The notes under the pieces were generated by a model. The model was not told the DNA's origin. It saw only the letters and a list, made by a program, of their open reading frames with translations, and searched no databases. DNA of 64,000 nt from an uncultured bacterium (GTDB taxonomy: Bacteria; Bacillota; Clostridia; Lachnospirales; Lachnospiraceae). The DNA is taken from NCBI GenBank assembly GCA_905214875.1, contig CAJMNR010000001.1:62001-126000 (forward strand). Direction: 5' to 3'. Shown one piece after another: positions 50,367 to 59,990 of the stretch. Made by a program: the position numbers and the translations under genes. The first letter of the stretch is position 1. Each line of letters opens with the position of its first letter.

Positions 50367-52883
50367 TTGGGCGAATTTCAGCGTAAAAAGGACATTATCA
50401 AACGGCTTATACAGCAACCGATCAAGAAAAGAAATAGGGATGAATCGGAGCAGTTGAGAAGAATCTATGCAGAATGTATGAACAAGATGCCACTACAGAA
50501 ACACATGGTACTTTATGAGTCGTATCATGGCCGCGGCATGCTTGGAAATCCGTATGCATTGTTTTTGGAATTTAGAAACCGGGAGGACTTTTCTAGTTAT
50601 ACACACATTTGGGCACTGGAGACGCTGGATGAGACGAAGACATGTCGTCTTTTATACGCTTCACAGGAGAATGTCATTTTTGTAAAACGAGATTCCCAAG
50701 AATACATAAAGGCGTTAGCAAGTGCAAAATATCTAATTAATAATGTGACATTTCCTGCTTATTATACAAAGCGAGAAGGACAAATCTATATCAATACTTG
50801 GCATGGCATTCCAATCAAAAGCTTAGGGTATAAGATGAAGAATGGTGCATATGAGAACGGAAATATCATGCGCAATTTTTTTGCGTGTGATTATCTAATC
50901 TCCCCTTGTGACTATATGACGAAAGTCTATAAAGAAAGCTATCTGTTAGAAGGAATTTTCCCGAATACAGTAATTGAGGACGGTATGCCAAGAAATGATC
51001 TTTATTATAAGACGGATAAAGACAAGCTAAAAGACTATATGAGGATGCTGGGCGTAAACGTAGAGGAGGAGAAAAAGATCATCCTTTATGCACCAACATA
51101 TCGGGATGAGTATAAAAAAGCCAAAGACCGTACAAGAGAGTATGTCTCTTTTTATGAGGAGCTGATGGGAAAGATAGATGGTACTTGCTATCAGTTATTC
51201 ATAAAGCCACATCAAACCGAATACCAGAGGCTACAATACGTAAAAGCCTTAGAAGGAAAGATACTGCCAATCCAGATCGATGCAAATGAGCTGCTTACCA
51301 TTACAGATATATTGGTTACGGATTACTCCAGTATCTTTTTTGATTATTTGATCACCGAGCGGCCAATCTTGTTCTATATTCCGGATCTTGAGATGTATCG
51401 GGATAAGAGAGGAATGGAATTTCCGCTAGAAGAATTGCCTGGACCTGTTACAAGTAGAATAGAAGATCTTATTACTTATATTGCCTCAATTGACAAGATA
51501 CAGGAGAGGTATAAGTTTCAACTATTACAAATGAAAAACCGGTATCTTCGATATGATGATGGAATGGTCTCTAAGCGGATATTGAATAAAGTATTAGATA
51601 ACAAGGAATTGCCCCGCATACTTCCAAAATGGAATCAGAAGATAAAGTTATTATTTTATATTGGGGTGATTCGGACCAATGGCGTCACGGTATCGTTAAT
51701 GAGCCTGTTAGAGCTGCTTGATCTTAAGAAGTATGATGTTACAGTTTACTTTATAAAAGGAAAGAAGAGCGTGTTTGATGTTGAGCATTTTCGAAAGGGA
51801 GTCCGTCTTGTGGAGAGAGTGGGAACGTATTGTGCAACAACAACGGAAGAATTCTTTCACGAGCTAGTTGATCAATTTGGGCTTACAAAAAGGATGAGTG
51901 CCAGCCATTATCCCGATCGCCTTTATCACAGAGAATATAAAAGATGTTTTGGAGATGTGAAGTTTGACTACGTGATTGATTTTTCGGGATATGGCTCCTT
52001 TATTCCACGCGTGTTGCTTGCGGCAGATGGAGCGAAGAAATTAATCTGGCAGCATAATAACCTTCCGAAGGACCGTATGAGAGTGGTAAATGGAATGCGT
52101 CCATTTGAAACTGAACTGAAAGTCGTGTTCTCGTTATATAAAAAGTTTGACAAGGTTGTAGGATGCTCGAAAAAAGTTATGGAGATTAACCGAGAGGAGT
52201 TAGCGACCAAGGAAACATATGAAAAGTTTGCATATGTGAATAACTCTGTTTATGCAAGGCGAGTATTAGCTGGAAAAGAGAAAAAAGATTTTCTCGTGGA
52301 GGACGAGGGAAAGTATCTTATCTTGGAAGAAGAGCAGGACGTTGGAAACACAGAGATTGGAAAGATGATCCCTGTACCAGATGAGACTTGTGTGAACTTT
52401 TGCACCATAGGGCGCATGTCAGTAGAAAAGAATCAGAAGAATTTGCTGGAGGCATTCTATAAACTACACCGAGAAAATGAACATAGCAGGCTTTATGTAG
52501 TCGGAGATGGGCCGCTTAGAGAAAGCTTAAGGAAGTATGTGAAGAAGAAAGGGATTGATGATGCAGTCATTTTTACTGGGAATATCGAAAATCCATTTGC
52601 CCTTTTGTCTATGTGTGATTGCTTTTTGCTTCCTTCCAAATGGGAGGGACAAGCATTGTCAGTATTAGAGGCAAGGCTTCTAGGACTGCCAATCATTGTT
52701 TCTGATTATCCAGGATATGAGGCAGTTTGTGTAGAAAACGGGCAGTATGTGACAAAGATGGATAGCGACGCAATTTGCGAAAGCATGATAAAGTTTATAA
52801 AGGGAGAGGTTATGACAGCTTCTTGGGACTATAAAGCGTATAACCAAGAGGTAGTTAGGCAGTTTGAAGCATTGTTAGATTAG
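50367..52883 (+). CDS. TagF-type glycerophosphotransferase fused to GT4 glycosyltransferase
   Basis: 838 residues from TTG 50367, 8 nt after AGGAGG (an earlier TTG at 50361 is too close). Residues ~20-415: CDP-glycerol:poly(glycerophosphate) glycerophosphotransferase domain, with NTWHGIPIKSLG (His146), MPRNDLYY (~211), APTYRDEY (~248), KPHQTEYQ (~284) and TDYSSIFFDYLI (~316-327). Residues ~430-838: GT4 glycosyltransferase with NFCTIGRMSVEKNQKNLLEAF (~676), VVGDGPLRESL (~712) and PSKWEGQALSVLEA (~757-770) including E-x7-E. Cytoplasmic, at the inner membrane face. The fusion suggests one protein adds both a glycerol-phosphate unit and a sugar to the growing polymer. First gene of an eight-gene run. 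Confidence 0.92.
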   Translation: MGEFQRKKDIIKRLIQQPIKKRNRDESEQLRRIYAECMNKMPLQKHMVLYESYHGRGMLGNPYALFLEFRNREDFSSYTHIWALETLDETKTCRLLYASQENVIFVKRDSQEYIKALASAKYLINNVTFPAYYTKREGQIYINTWHGIPIKSLGYKMKNGAYENGNIMRNFFACDYLISPCDYMTKVYKESYLLEGIFPNTVIEDGMPRNDLYYKTDKDKLKDYMRMLGVNVEEEKKIILYAPTYRDEYKKAKDRTREYVSFYEELMGKIDGTCYQLFIKPHQTEYQRLQYVKALEGKILPIQIDANELLTITDILVTDYSSIFFDYLITERPILFYIPDLEMYRDKRGMEFPLEELPGPVTSRIEDLITYIASIDKIQERYKFQLLQMKNRYLRYDDGMVSKRILNKVLDNKELPRILPKWNQKIKLLFYIGVIRTNGVTVSLMSLLELLDLKKYDVTVYFIKGKKSVFDVEHFRKGVRLVERVGTYCATTTEEFFHELVDQFGLTKRMSASHYPDRLYHREYKRCFGDVKFDYVIDFSGYGSFIPRVLLAADGAKKLIWQHNNLPKDRMRVVNGMRPFETELKVVFSLYKKFDKVVGCSKKVMEINREELATKETYEKFAYVNNSVYARRVLAGKEKKDFLVEDEGKYLILEEEQDVGNTEIGKMIPVPDETCVNFCTIGRMSVEKNQKNLLEAFYKLHRENEHSRLYVVGDGPLRESLRKYVKKKGIDDAVIFTGNIENPFALLSMCDCFLLPSKWEGQALSVLEARLLGLPIIVSDYPGYEAVCVENGQYVTKMDSDAICESMIKFIKGEVMTASWDYKAYNQEVVRQFEALLD

Positions 52884-52901
52884 TGTGCATGGAGGAATGA
52901 C

Positions 52902-54725
52902 ATGGAACGGTTTCGTGAGAAAGATGTGGTGATTCCGAAGACAAAAGCCTTTGAACGGGGCAGTTTATTTCTGGATATGATGCGGACAGAGCTGGATGGT
53001 ATGAAGATTGTCTTGCATATAGCAAGCTTTCAGGAAAAGTATAGCCTTATGCTCGAGCTTCTTAAGACGTTTTCTATGTCTTACGAGTTTTCCATGTATC
53101 AGCTTGTCGTATGTATCAAGGAAGCTTCGAAGACAGTAAGATGGGGCATTGAGGAAGTCAGTAATGTACGTGTCGTAGGGGAAGATTCCTTGGAATATGC
53201 GGAGCATTTGGCAACAGCGGCGTTTGTATTTAGCAATGACAGGCTGCCGAATTATTATGTCAGAAGGAAAGAACAGCAACTCGTATTTCTTCCAGGAAGT
53301 CATGAGAATTATTCTCTTAGCCAGATGTTAAATGCAACGATCCTTGTATCGTTAAGTGCGTCTTATACAAACTTGATATATAAGGAGAAGTATGGGCTTG
53401 AGCATATCTTTCGAGGAATTGTGGTAGAGCCTCATGGCGGATGCTCATTTAAGGAATATGTAAAGATGCTGATTGACGTAATCATTTTAAAGGAAAAGGA
53501 AGAAGAGGTTACGGTTCGATATTTTTCAGAACGAAAGCGACGTGTCTTATTTGTCATGGATATGAAGCAGAAGGAAAGCAACGTTGTCTGTGACTATCTT
53601 TCTATCATTCAGCAGATTGCAAAACAGGAGGTAGACGTCACTGTAGTATTTGCAAGTGCACTGGATGGATGGGAGCAGGAAGTGCGACGCATGTTGCCAC
53701 AGGTACATATCATAGTAAAGTCAGGCAAGGTTAGTTATAGCGAGGAAGGCTATGTGGCATTGGAGAGGATGCGGTTTCAATTTTCTTATACAGATAGTCT
53801 AGAAGCTATATTTGAAAAACGTCCAGAGAAGGAATTAATTACCGAGTGGCATCGCTTGATTGGAGATACTACATTTGACTATGCGTATTTGATGTCACCA
53901 CAGTCGGTGTTCTGGTACGCCATGTTTTTGGAAGTGGCGAGTCAGAAAATCGGCATATTTCGAACGGGAAATGAGATTTTTGGTTTAAAGGATACCAAGA
54001 CGGAAAGAATCTACGATATCAATACAATACAAGTGGTAAAGTTATTTGATAAGGTAGTGACCCTGTCCTATGAGACATATGGGGAATATAAAACATATGG
54101 ATTGGTTCAAGATTTACAGGTAGACCTTCTGAAAGAGGAATATTGTATGCTTCATGCATATAAGAAGGTAATTGTGGTAAAGAGAAATAAGGACCAATAT
54201 TATGAGGTTTATAAGAGAAAGAGTAATGGCGAAGAGTATCGTGGAAGCTATGTGATGGCAAAGAAAGAAGGTGAAGTAGCAATTGCCACGTTGCTTTCGA
54301 CACAGGATTGCGAGGAGAGGGAAAGGATACTGGCATTTTTTTATGAGCTTGTGGAACGTGAAGCAGGAATCGTTTTATATCTTGGTGTTCCTTACGTGAC
54401 GAAGAAGGAGAGGAAAGCCGCTATCACTGTCCAAAAGAAGTATCAGGGGCGAATTCGTCTCTTTTACAGTCCGATGGTTTATAAAGAATTCTTTGAGACG
54501 ATGGACTTGTTTTTGGAAGTAGGCGAAAAGGGCAGCGAGAAAGTCAAGTATCTGGCAGACATCCACCAGAAACCATGGATTCAGGTAAGAGCCAACAGCG
54601 ATAAAGAGGAACTTATCGGTCTTATAGAAAAGGAAGCAAACGGTTTAGCAGAGCATGAGGTGTGTGGAGCAGCCAAGGAGTATGAACGGCAACAAAGAGA
54701 GGAAATCTGCAAGATACTACATTAG
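52902..54725 (+). CDS. Divergent TagF-GT4-like protein lacking catalytic motifs
   Basis: 607 residues, no family I can name with certainty. The first ~200 residues keep the shape of a TagF domain: AEHLATAAFVFSNDRLPNYYVRRKEQQLVFLPGSHENYS (about 105-143) lines up with the AKYLIN..LP..RK.GQ.Y..TWHG.P segment of the neighbours, but TWHG is replaced by LPGSHE, and PRND and TDYSS are absent. The rest (about 215-607) resembles a GT-B fold with weak repeats of VLFVMDMKQKESNVVCDYLS and DTTFDYAYLMSP, similar to the second half of the gene before it. GGAGG precedes the ATG 18 bp after the previous stop, so it is translated with its neighbours. It may be a scaffold or regulatory partner of the polymerases, or a changed-function transferase; inference. 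Confidence 0.7.
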   Translation: MERFREKDVVIPKTKAFERGSLFLDMMRTELDGMKIVLHIASFQEKYSLMLELLKTFSMSYEFSMYQLVVCIKEASKTVRWGIEEVSNVRVVGEDSLEYAEHLATAAFVFSNDRLPNYYVRRKEQQLVFLPGSHENYSLSQMLNATILVSLSASYTNLIYKEKYGLEHIFRGIVVEPHGGCSFKEYVKMLIDVIILKEKEEEVTVRYFSERKRRVLFVMDMKQKESNVVCDYLSIIQQIAKQEVDVTVVFASALDGWEQEVRRMLPQVHIIVKSGKVSYSEEGYVALERMRFQFSYTDSLEAIFEKRPEKELITEWHRLIGDTTFDYAYLMSPQSVFWYAMFLEVASQKIGIFRTGNEIFGLKDTKTERIYDINTIQVVKLFDKVVTLSYETYGEYKTYGLVQDLQVDLLKEEYCMLHAYKKVIVVKRNKDQYYEVYKRKSNGEEYRGSYVMAKKEGEVAIATLLSTQDCEERERILAFFYELVEREAGIVLYLGVPYVTKKERKAAITVQKKYQGRIRLFYSPMVYKEFFETMDLFLEVGEKGSEKVKYLADIHQKPWIQVRANSDKEELIGLIEKEANGLAEHEVCGAAKEYERQQREEICKILH

Positions 54726-54763
54726 TGAAAGATTAGAGCAATGGATGGAATAAGGAAAATAAC

Positions 54764-56014
54764 ATGAAACGAATAAAACAAACCATTACGGCAATGGCAG
54801 AACGGCATCAAAGGCTTCGCAGAATACTCTTGTCATGCGTAATGATAAAGCGAAAGGCAATCTATCTGTTTTATCGAGCCAGACAACAAAAAATCGATGA
54901 GAACCTGGTGGTATTTGAGGCATTTGGAGGAAGGTCATACGGCTGTAATCCTAAAGCGCTATATCAGGAAATGCAGAGGGAGTTTGCATATAACAACTAT
55001 CATTATGTCTGGTGTTTTCGAAAACCAGAGAAGTATGAGTTTTTGACAAAGAATCGAAATACAGATGTAATCAAATACCGTAGTAAGAAGTATTATACGT
55101 GTTATGCCAAAGCAAAGTATCTGATTACGAATTATCGTTTACCACAGGAAATACGGGTAAGGAAGGGACAAGTTTATGTGCAATGTTGGCACGGTGTACC
55201 GCTAAAACGCCTTGGATATGATATTAAAGAGTATCGAGACCGAACAGTAAGCACAAGAAAATTACGCAGACAGTACAGGAAGGCGGCAAATGACTTTACT
55301 TATTTTTTAAGCCCTTCCCAATATTTTACGGAGAGAATTACGAGTGCCTTTCATCTAAAGGCGCTTCACAAGGAAAATATTTTTATTGAAAAGGGGTACC
55401 CAAGAAATGATACATTGTTCCAGTATTCCAAACGGGACAGGGATCTGTTGCGTGAAAAGTTGGGAATTGGAGCAAGGAAGGCAATTCTATATTGTCCGAC
55501 GTACCGTGATAATGAGTATACCGTAGGAGTAGGAAATACGATGACGCTAGGAATTGATTTTCATAGGCTTCAGAGTGAATTAGGCGACGACTATGTCTTA
55601 TTGTTTCGTGCCCATTACTTGATTAAGAGCAGGTTTGCATTTGAAGAGTATGGTTCCTTCATCATCGATGTGTCAGAGTATGAAGAAATCAATGAGCTTT
55701 ATATGGCCAGCGATTTGTTGATCACGGATTATTCCAGCGTCATGTTTGATTATGCAATCCTTGAGAAACCGATTATTTTATATATGTATGATTTAAAGGA
55801 GTATAAAGAAAACTTACGGGACTTTTATTTAGAATTGAATGAATTGATGACAGACCCTGTGACCAGTGAAGATGAGCTGATTGCAAGTATTAAGGAAACA
55901 GAAGACTTGGGAGTAGATGAAAGGTATGAGCAGTTTAATAAAACACATAATGCATTAAATGGTCCAAATACAAGCGAGATTATTTTAGCAGAAATCTTTC
56001 AGCATGGAAAATAG
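54764..56014 (+). CDS. CDP-glycerol glycerophosphotransferase (TagF/TarF-like), stand-alone
   Basis: 416 residues. Basic N-terminal stretch (KRIKQTITAMAERHQRLRR) for membrane contact, then FEAFGGRSYGCNPKALY (~51), QCWHGVPLKRLGYD with His143, KGYPRNDTLF near 211, CPTYRDNEY near 245, FRAHYLI near 285 and TDYSSVMFDYAILEKP near 324: the full TagF set. Transfers glycerol phosphate from CDP-glycerol to a lipid-linked acceptor or polymer. Stop is 11 bp before the dehydrogenase gene. Confidence 0.94.
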   Translation: MKRIKQTITAMAERHQRLRRILLSCVMIKRKAIYLFYRARQQKIDENLVVFEAFGGRSYGCNPKALYQEMQREFAYNNYHYVWCFRKPEKYEFLTKNRNTDVIKYRSKKYYTCYAKAKYLITNYRLPQEIRVRKGQVYVQCWHGVPLKRLGYDIKEYRDRTVSTRKLRRQYRKAANDFTYFLSPSQYFTERITSAFHLKALHKENIFIEKGYPRNDTLFQYSKRDRDLLREKLGIGARKAILYCPTYRDNEYTVGVGNTMTLGIDFHRLQSELGDDYVLLFRAHYLIKSRFAFEEYGSFIIDVSEYEEINELYMASDLLITDYSSVMFDYAILEKPIILYMYDLKEYKENLRDFYLELNELMTDPVTSEDELIASIKETEDLGVDERYEQFNKTHNALNGPNTSEIILAEIFQHGK

Positions 56015-56025
56015 GAGTGTTAGTC

Positions 56026-57159
56026 ATGAATCAATTTAATCTGCCACTATGTATGCGTGTAAAAGAGAAGGCAATGGATGAGGTAGATACGATTATTGAA
56101 GAGAGCGTGTGCGATGCACATAAAAAACATGCAATTATTGTTTCTGATGAGATTTTGTATGGACGTTATAAGGAAAAGATTGATGCACTGGCAGGCAAGT
56201 TTACTGCCTGTAAGATTTATTTAGGACCACAGGGATCGTATTATGATGCCGTTGAACTTGGAAAATATATTGCAATCCATAATGTCGACGTGATCATAGG
56301 ATTTGGCGGTGGCAAGGTGCTAGATACTACAAAGTATGCTGCTTATATTGCAAAAAAAGCATATTTTGGAATTCCAACCTGCCTCAGTCATGATGGAATC
56401 GCCTCGCCAATTGCCGTATTAAGTATTGAGGATGGAAAGCGAAAATCCTTTGGATGTAAGATACCATCTGGCATCATTGTTGATATTGACATTGTGTCAA
56501 ATGCGCCATTTGAAATGCTGCAGTCAGGCATTGGAGACACACTAAGTAATTATACGGCGTTGTATGACTGGAGGCTTGAACAAAAGAGCAGAGGAAAAAA
56601 GGTAAACGATTTCGCCTATATGTTGTCCGAGATTTCATTTCGATCCCTTTATTATAATGAGGAGAAGTCGTTTAAGAGCAAGCAGTTTATTAAGAGCATG
56701 TCCCAGTCGCTCGTGTTTAGCGGCATGGCAATGGAGATTGCAGGAAGTTCTAGGCCATGTAGCGGTTCAGAGCATTTATTTAGCCATTCATTAGACGAGA
56801 ACTATAAGACAATTAAGATATCCCACGGAATGGCGGTTGCCCTTGGAAGTGTGGTGGCTTGTATTCTCCAAGGACGTGACCATAGGATGCTATTAGATTA
56901 TCTAAAGGCATATGGCATATCTGTTCAGCCCATGAAATGGGGAATCACAAAGGATGTGTTTGTAAATGCATGGATGTTTGCCAAAGATACGAGAAAAGAC
57001 CGATATACCATCTTAAATGAAATCAAATTGACGAGGGATATCCTAGAATTGATTTATGATATGGTTGAGGAGGAGAATTATGAAAGCATTGATTTTGGCA
57101 GCAGGATTTGGCAGCAGGCTGGCACCCATTACGATTACATGTCCAAAGTCCATGGTTGA
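56026..57159 (+). CDS. Glycerol-1-phosphate dehydrogenase-like reductase (AraM/EgsA, Fe-ADH superfamily)
   Basis: 377 residues from ATG 56026 (AGGAG at 8 nt; GTG 56017 overlaps it). NAD(P)-binding GFGGGKVLDTTKYAAY near 89-104, the G1PDH-type PTCLSHDGIASPIAVL near 117-132, IVDIDIV near 154, and metal ligands Asp in GIGDTLSNYTALYDW (~172-186), His in GSEHLFSH (~247) and His in ISHGMAV (~266). This family reduces dihydroxyacetone phosphate to sn-glycerol 1-phosphate, or dihydroxyacetone to glycerol in related capsule loci. The last 80 nt overlap the start of the nucleotidyltransferase gene, so the ~26-residue tail may not be functionally important. Lying inside a TagF cluster, it should supply the glycerol unit. 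Confidence 0.88.
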   Translation: MNQFNLPLCMRVKEKAMDEVDTIIEESVCDAHKKHAIIVSDEILYGRYKEKIDALAGKFTACKIYLGPQGSYYDAVELGKYIAIHNVDVIIGFGGGKVLDTTKYAAYIAKKAYFGIPTCLSHDGIASPIAVLSIEDGKRKSFGCKIPSGIIVDIDIVSNAPFEMLQSGIGDTLSNYTALYDWRLEQKSRGKKVNDFAYMLSEISFRSLYYNEEKSFKSKQFIKSMSQSLVFSGMAMEIAGSSRPCSGSEHLFSHSLDENYKTIKISHGMAVALGSVVACILQGRDHRMLLDYLKAYGISVQPMKWGITKDVFVNAWMFAKDTRKDRYTILNEIKLTRDILELIYDMVEEENYESIDFGSRIWQQAGTHYDYMSKVHG

Positions 57160-57784
57160 GGTAAATGGAACGCCAATCTTATTTAAACAAATTGATAACC
57201 TGCTTGAAAATGATATTACCGACATTACGGTGATTTCCGGATATCTTGGAGAGGTGATCCGCCAGGCAGTGGAACGGCGGTATCCAATGGTAAAGGTCAT
57301 AGAAAGTAAGCGTTACGCATCGACAAACAACATGTATTCCGCCTATATTGCAAGAGGAGAGATGGAAGGGGCGCCGTTTATCATGATGAATGCAGATGTG
57401 TTTTTTGATGCCAGCGTATTAAAAAGTCTCACATGCTGGCAGGCAGAGAACGCAATTGTGACGGATATAGGTAATTACATAGAAGAGAGTATGAAAGTGA
57501 GAGAGGAAGAAAACCGCCTAATAGAAATCTCAAAGCAAGTGCCAAAGGAAAAGGCATTTGGAACGTCGATCGATGTATATAAGTTTGGGGTTGAAGCAGG
57601 CAGAAAGTTCTTTGAAGTATGCAGAGAGTATATCGAAGAGAAGAAAAAGGTAACGATGTGGAGTGAGATTGCACTAAATGAGATTTTAAAGACAACGGTA
57701 TTCACACCATGCCCATTAAAAGGGCGTTGGATGGAAATTGATAATATGGAAGATTTGAAAGCGGCAGAAAGACTGTTTGCCTAA
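57080..57784 (+). CDS. Nucleotidyltransferase, probably glycerol-phosphate/polyol cytidylyltransferase
   Basis: 234 residues from ATG 57080, right after GAGGAGGAG. NTP-transferase fold: MKALILAAGFGSRLAPITITCPKSMVEVNGTPI with the G-x-G-x-R-L loop and the catalytic Lys in PKSMV, then MNADVFFD near 103 for metal binding and the late WMEIDNMEDLKAAE. Similar in layout to LicC-type CTP-using enzymes and polyol-phosphate cytidylyltransferases rather than the TagD (HIGH-motif) fold, which is absent here. Strong overlap (80 nt) with the dehydrogenase suggests coupled synthesis. Likely product is a CDP-activated glycerol or polyol for the TagF enzymes; substrate not proven. Confidence 0.88.
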   Translation: MKALILAAGFGSRLAPITITCPKSMVEVNGTPILFKQIDNLLENDITDITVISGYLGEVIRQAVERRYPMVKVIESKRYASTNNMYSAYIARGEMEGAPFIMMNADVFFDASVLKSLTCWQAENAIVTDIGNYIEESMKVREEENRLIEISKQVPKEKAFGTSIDVYKFGVEAGRKFFEVCREYIEEKKKVTMWSEIALNEILKTTVFTPCPLKGRWMEIDNMEDLKAAERLFA

Positions 57785-57797
57785 AAAGGAGAGGAAA

Positions 57798-59960
57798 ATG
57801 AAACTTAGCATCATCATACCGGTCTATCGCTCTGCTGTGTTCCTAAAAGATAGCTTGAACAGTATTTGCATAAACGAGGTAGAAGGCGTGGAAGCAATCG
57901 TGGTGGAAGACCAGGTAGAAGCAGAGCAGGAACTTGAAAGACTAGTAGAGGAAAGCAATAAGAAAATATCTTGTTTTTCGGTAAAGCTACAAGGAAAACA
58001 TGGAGTTGCAGCAGCAAGAAATTATGGAATGGAGTTTGCAACGGGTGAATACGTTCTATTCCTTGATGATGACGATTATTTAGAATCCGGTGCGCTTATG
58101 ACATATCTAAACTATGCAAAAGGGGAGGATATGATAGCATTTGATACGAAGTCAAGCAGGGTAGGAAGGCAGACGTATCTTTCTAATAAGGAGGAAAATG
58201 AAAGGGGAAAAGAAACACAAGCAAAAACGGCAGCAGGGTATTTTCTCGGGAAAGAAAAAAAGCTGAGTCATATCTCTGTACTAAATGTGCTCTTTCGAAG
58301 AAAATGGTTGGAAGAACATGAGATTCGTTTCCAAGAGAAGTATACGTATTACTCTGACCTAGCATTTATGATCACAGCGATTACTTCGGCAGTGCGATTC
58401 CTCGCGGTACCGGAACTTACCTATATAAAGAGAATTCATAATGATCCGATTCAGGCACCGTCGTTAAGTCAGAGAAAAGATGAAGAACGATTTTATGAAT
58501 ATTTAGATTCGTACCAGGAAGCAAAGAAAGCTGCAGCAGGAAGCAACATAGAAAAAGATCTGGAGCGACTGTTAATACAGTATTTTGTGACTACATTTAC
58601 CGTACAGATGAAACGAAAGAAAGAAGAAAAGGAAGGGGCAAAAAAGTTTGAACAGATTGCACAGGAACTAAGAAGCTGTAGCAAGGAAGCCTTACATACG
58701 GGAAAAAGATATGAAAGGAGAATCCTAAAGGCAGCTGTGGCAGGCAAGGAGAAAAAAGTGCGAACGCTTGTGACGAGGCATCTGGCTTGTAAAAAGATAA
58801 AAGAGATTATCCGAAAGAAAAATGCACGTTGTAAGACCTTGTATCTTCATCTGTTTTATCGAAGGAAAGTCAAAGATAACTATGTCATGTTTGAGAGTTT
58901 TTTGGGAAGGTCTTATTCCGACAGCCCGAAGTATGTTTATGAATACCTTAAAAAGAATGAGCCTAGCAAGTATAAATGCATCTGGGTACTGCGGGATACA
59001 AAAAAAGAGATTCCCTACGGAGCAATTAAGGTAAAACGGTTTGGCATTCGTTACGCGTATTATTTAGCTGTAGCAAAATATTTTGTATACAATATGCGCC
59101 AGCCACTGTTTATGAAGGTAAAAGAGGAACAAGTTTTCTGCGAGACATGGCATGGAGTTCCGATGAAACGGCTGATGTTTGACCAAGAAGAAGTGACCGG
59201 TCCCGACAAGCATTATAAAGAGCATGTGTATAAACAGACAAGACAATGGGACTACTTGGTTTCTGCCAATCGGTATTGTACCAAGATTTTTAAACACTGC
59301 TTTCTTTTTGAAAATAAAATAATAGAGACGGGGTATCCTAGAAATGATATACTTCATATAGAAGAAGATGGCCTCGTAGAGAGGATACGAAGCCAAGTCG
59401 GACTTACCGATCACCGAAAGGTAATCTTATATGCTCCGACCTTTCGAGATAATCAATTTTATCAATTGGGAAAATACAAATACTCGGAGGCAATGGATTT
59501 TTCTTATATGAAAGAAGCATTGCAAGGAGAGTATGTGCTGTTGTTTCGAGCACACTATCTGATCGCCGATACGCTAGAATTGGACGACGTTTCTGATTTT
59601 GTAATCAATGTAAGCAACTATGAGGATATCGAGGAACTGTATTTGATCTCAGATATTTTGATTACTGATTATTCATCGGTAGCATTTGATTACACCAATT
59701 TGAAACGTCCAATGATCTTCTTTACGTATGATTTAGAAAAATATCGTGAGATTCTTCGCGGATTCTATCTTGACCTAGAGAGAGAACTTCCAGGTCCGAT
59801 TGTATGCAGTACCGAGGAAGTAGTGGAAGCAATACGTAATATTAAAAAGATAGAAGTGGCATATAAAGACCGCTATGACAAGTTTTATGAAACGTACTGC
59901 AGCTTGGAAGATGGACAGTCAACGAAGCGGTTAGTACAACAAGTATTCGGTAACGAATGA
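57798..59960 (+). CDS. GT2 glycosyltransferase - TagF glycerophosphotransferase fusion
   Basis: 720 residues from ATG 57798, preceded by AAGGAGAGG (an in-frame TTG at 57777 lies before it). Residues 1-~215: GT-A domain with LSIIIPVYRSAVFLKDSL, GVAAARNYGMEFATGEYVLFLDDDDYLE (~62-90, D-x-D metal site). A helical linker rich in Lys/Glu (~240-345). Residues ~350-720: TagF domain with CETWHGVPMKRL (His452), TGYPRNDIL (~514), APTFRDNQF (~546) and TDYSSVAFDYTNLKRP (~628). Mirror of the TagF-GT4 fusion upstream, again joining a sugar transferase with a glycerophosphotransferase, so the polymer probably has alternating sugar and glycerol phosphate. Confidence 0.94.
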   Translation: MKLSIIIPVYRSAVFLKDSLNSICINEVEGVEAIVVEDQVEAEQELERLVEESNKKISCFSVKLQGKHGVAAARNYGMEFATGEYVLFLDDDDYLESGALMTYLNYAKGEDMIAFDTKSSRVGRQTYLSNKEENERGKETQAKTAAGYFLGKEKKLSHISVLNVLFRRKWLEEHEIRFQEKYTYYSDLAFMITAITSAVRFLAVPELTYIKRIHNDPIQAPSLSQRKDEERFYEYLDSYQEAKKAAAGSNIEKDLERLLIQYFVTTFTVQMKRKKEEKEGAKKFEQIAQELRSCSKEALHTGKRYERRILKAAVAGKEKKVRTLVTRHLACKKIKEIIRKKNARCKTLYLHLFYRRKVKDNYVMFESFLGRSYSDSPKYVYEYLKKNEPSKYKCIWVLRDTKKEIPYGAIKVKRFGIRYAYYLAVAKYFVYNMRQPLFMKVKEEQVFCETWHGVPMKRLMFDQEEVTGPDKHYKEHVYKQTRQWDYLVSANRYCTKIFKHCFLFENKIIETGYPRNDILHIEEDGLVERIRSQVGLTDHRKVILYAPTFRDNQFYQLGKYKYSEAMDFSYMKEALQGEYVLLFRAHYLIADTLELDDVSDFVINVSNYEDIEELYLISDILITDYSSVAFDYTNLKRPMIFFTYDLEKYREILRGFYLDLERELPGPIVCSTEEVVEAIRNIKKIEVAYKDRYDKFYETYCSLEDGQSTKRLVQQVFGNE

Positions 59961-59990
59961 ATAATACAAGACAAAGGAAAGGACTAAGGT

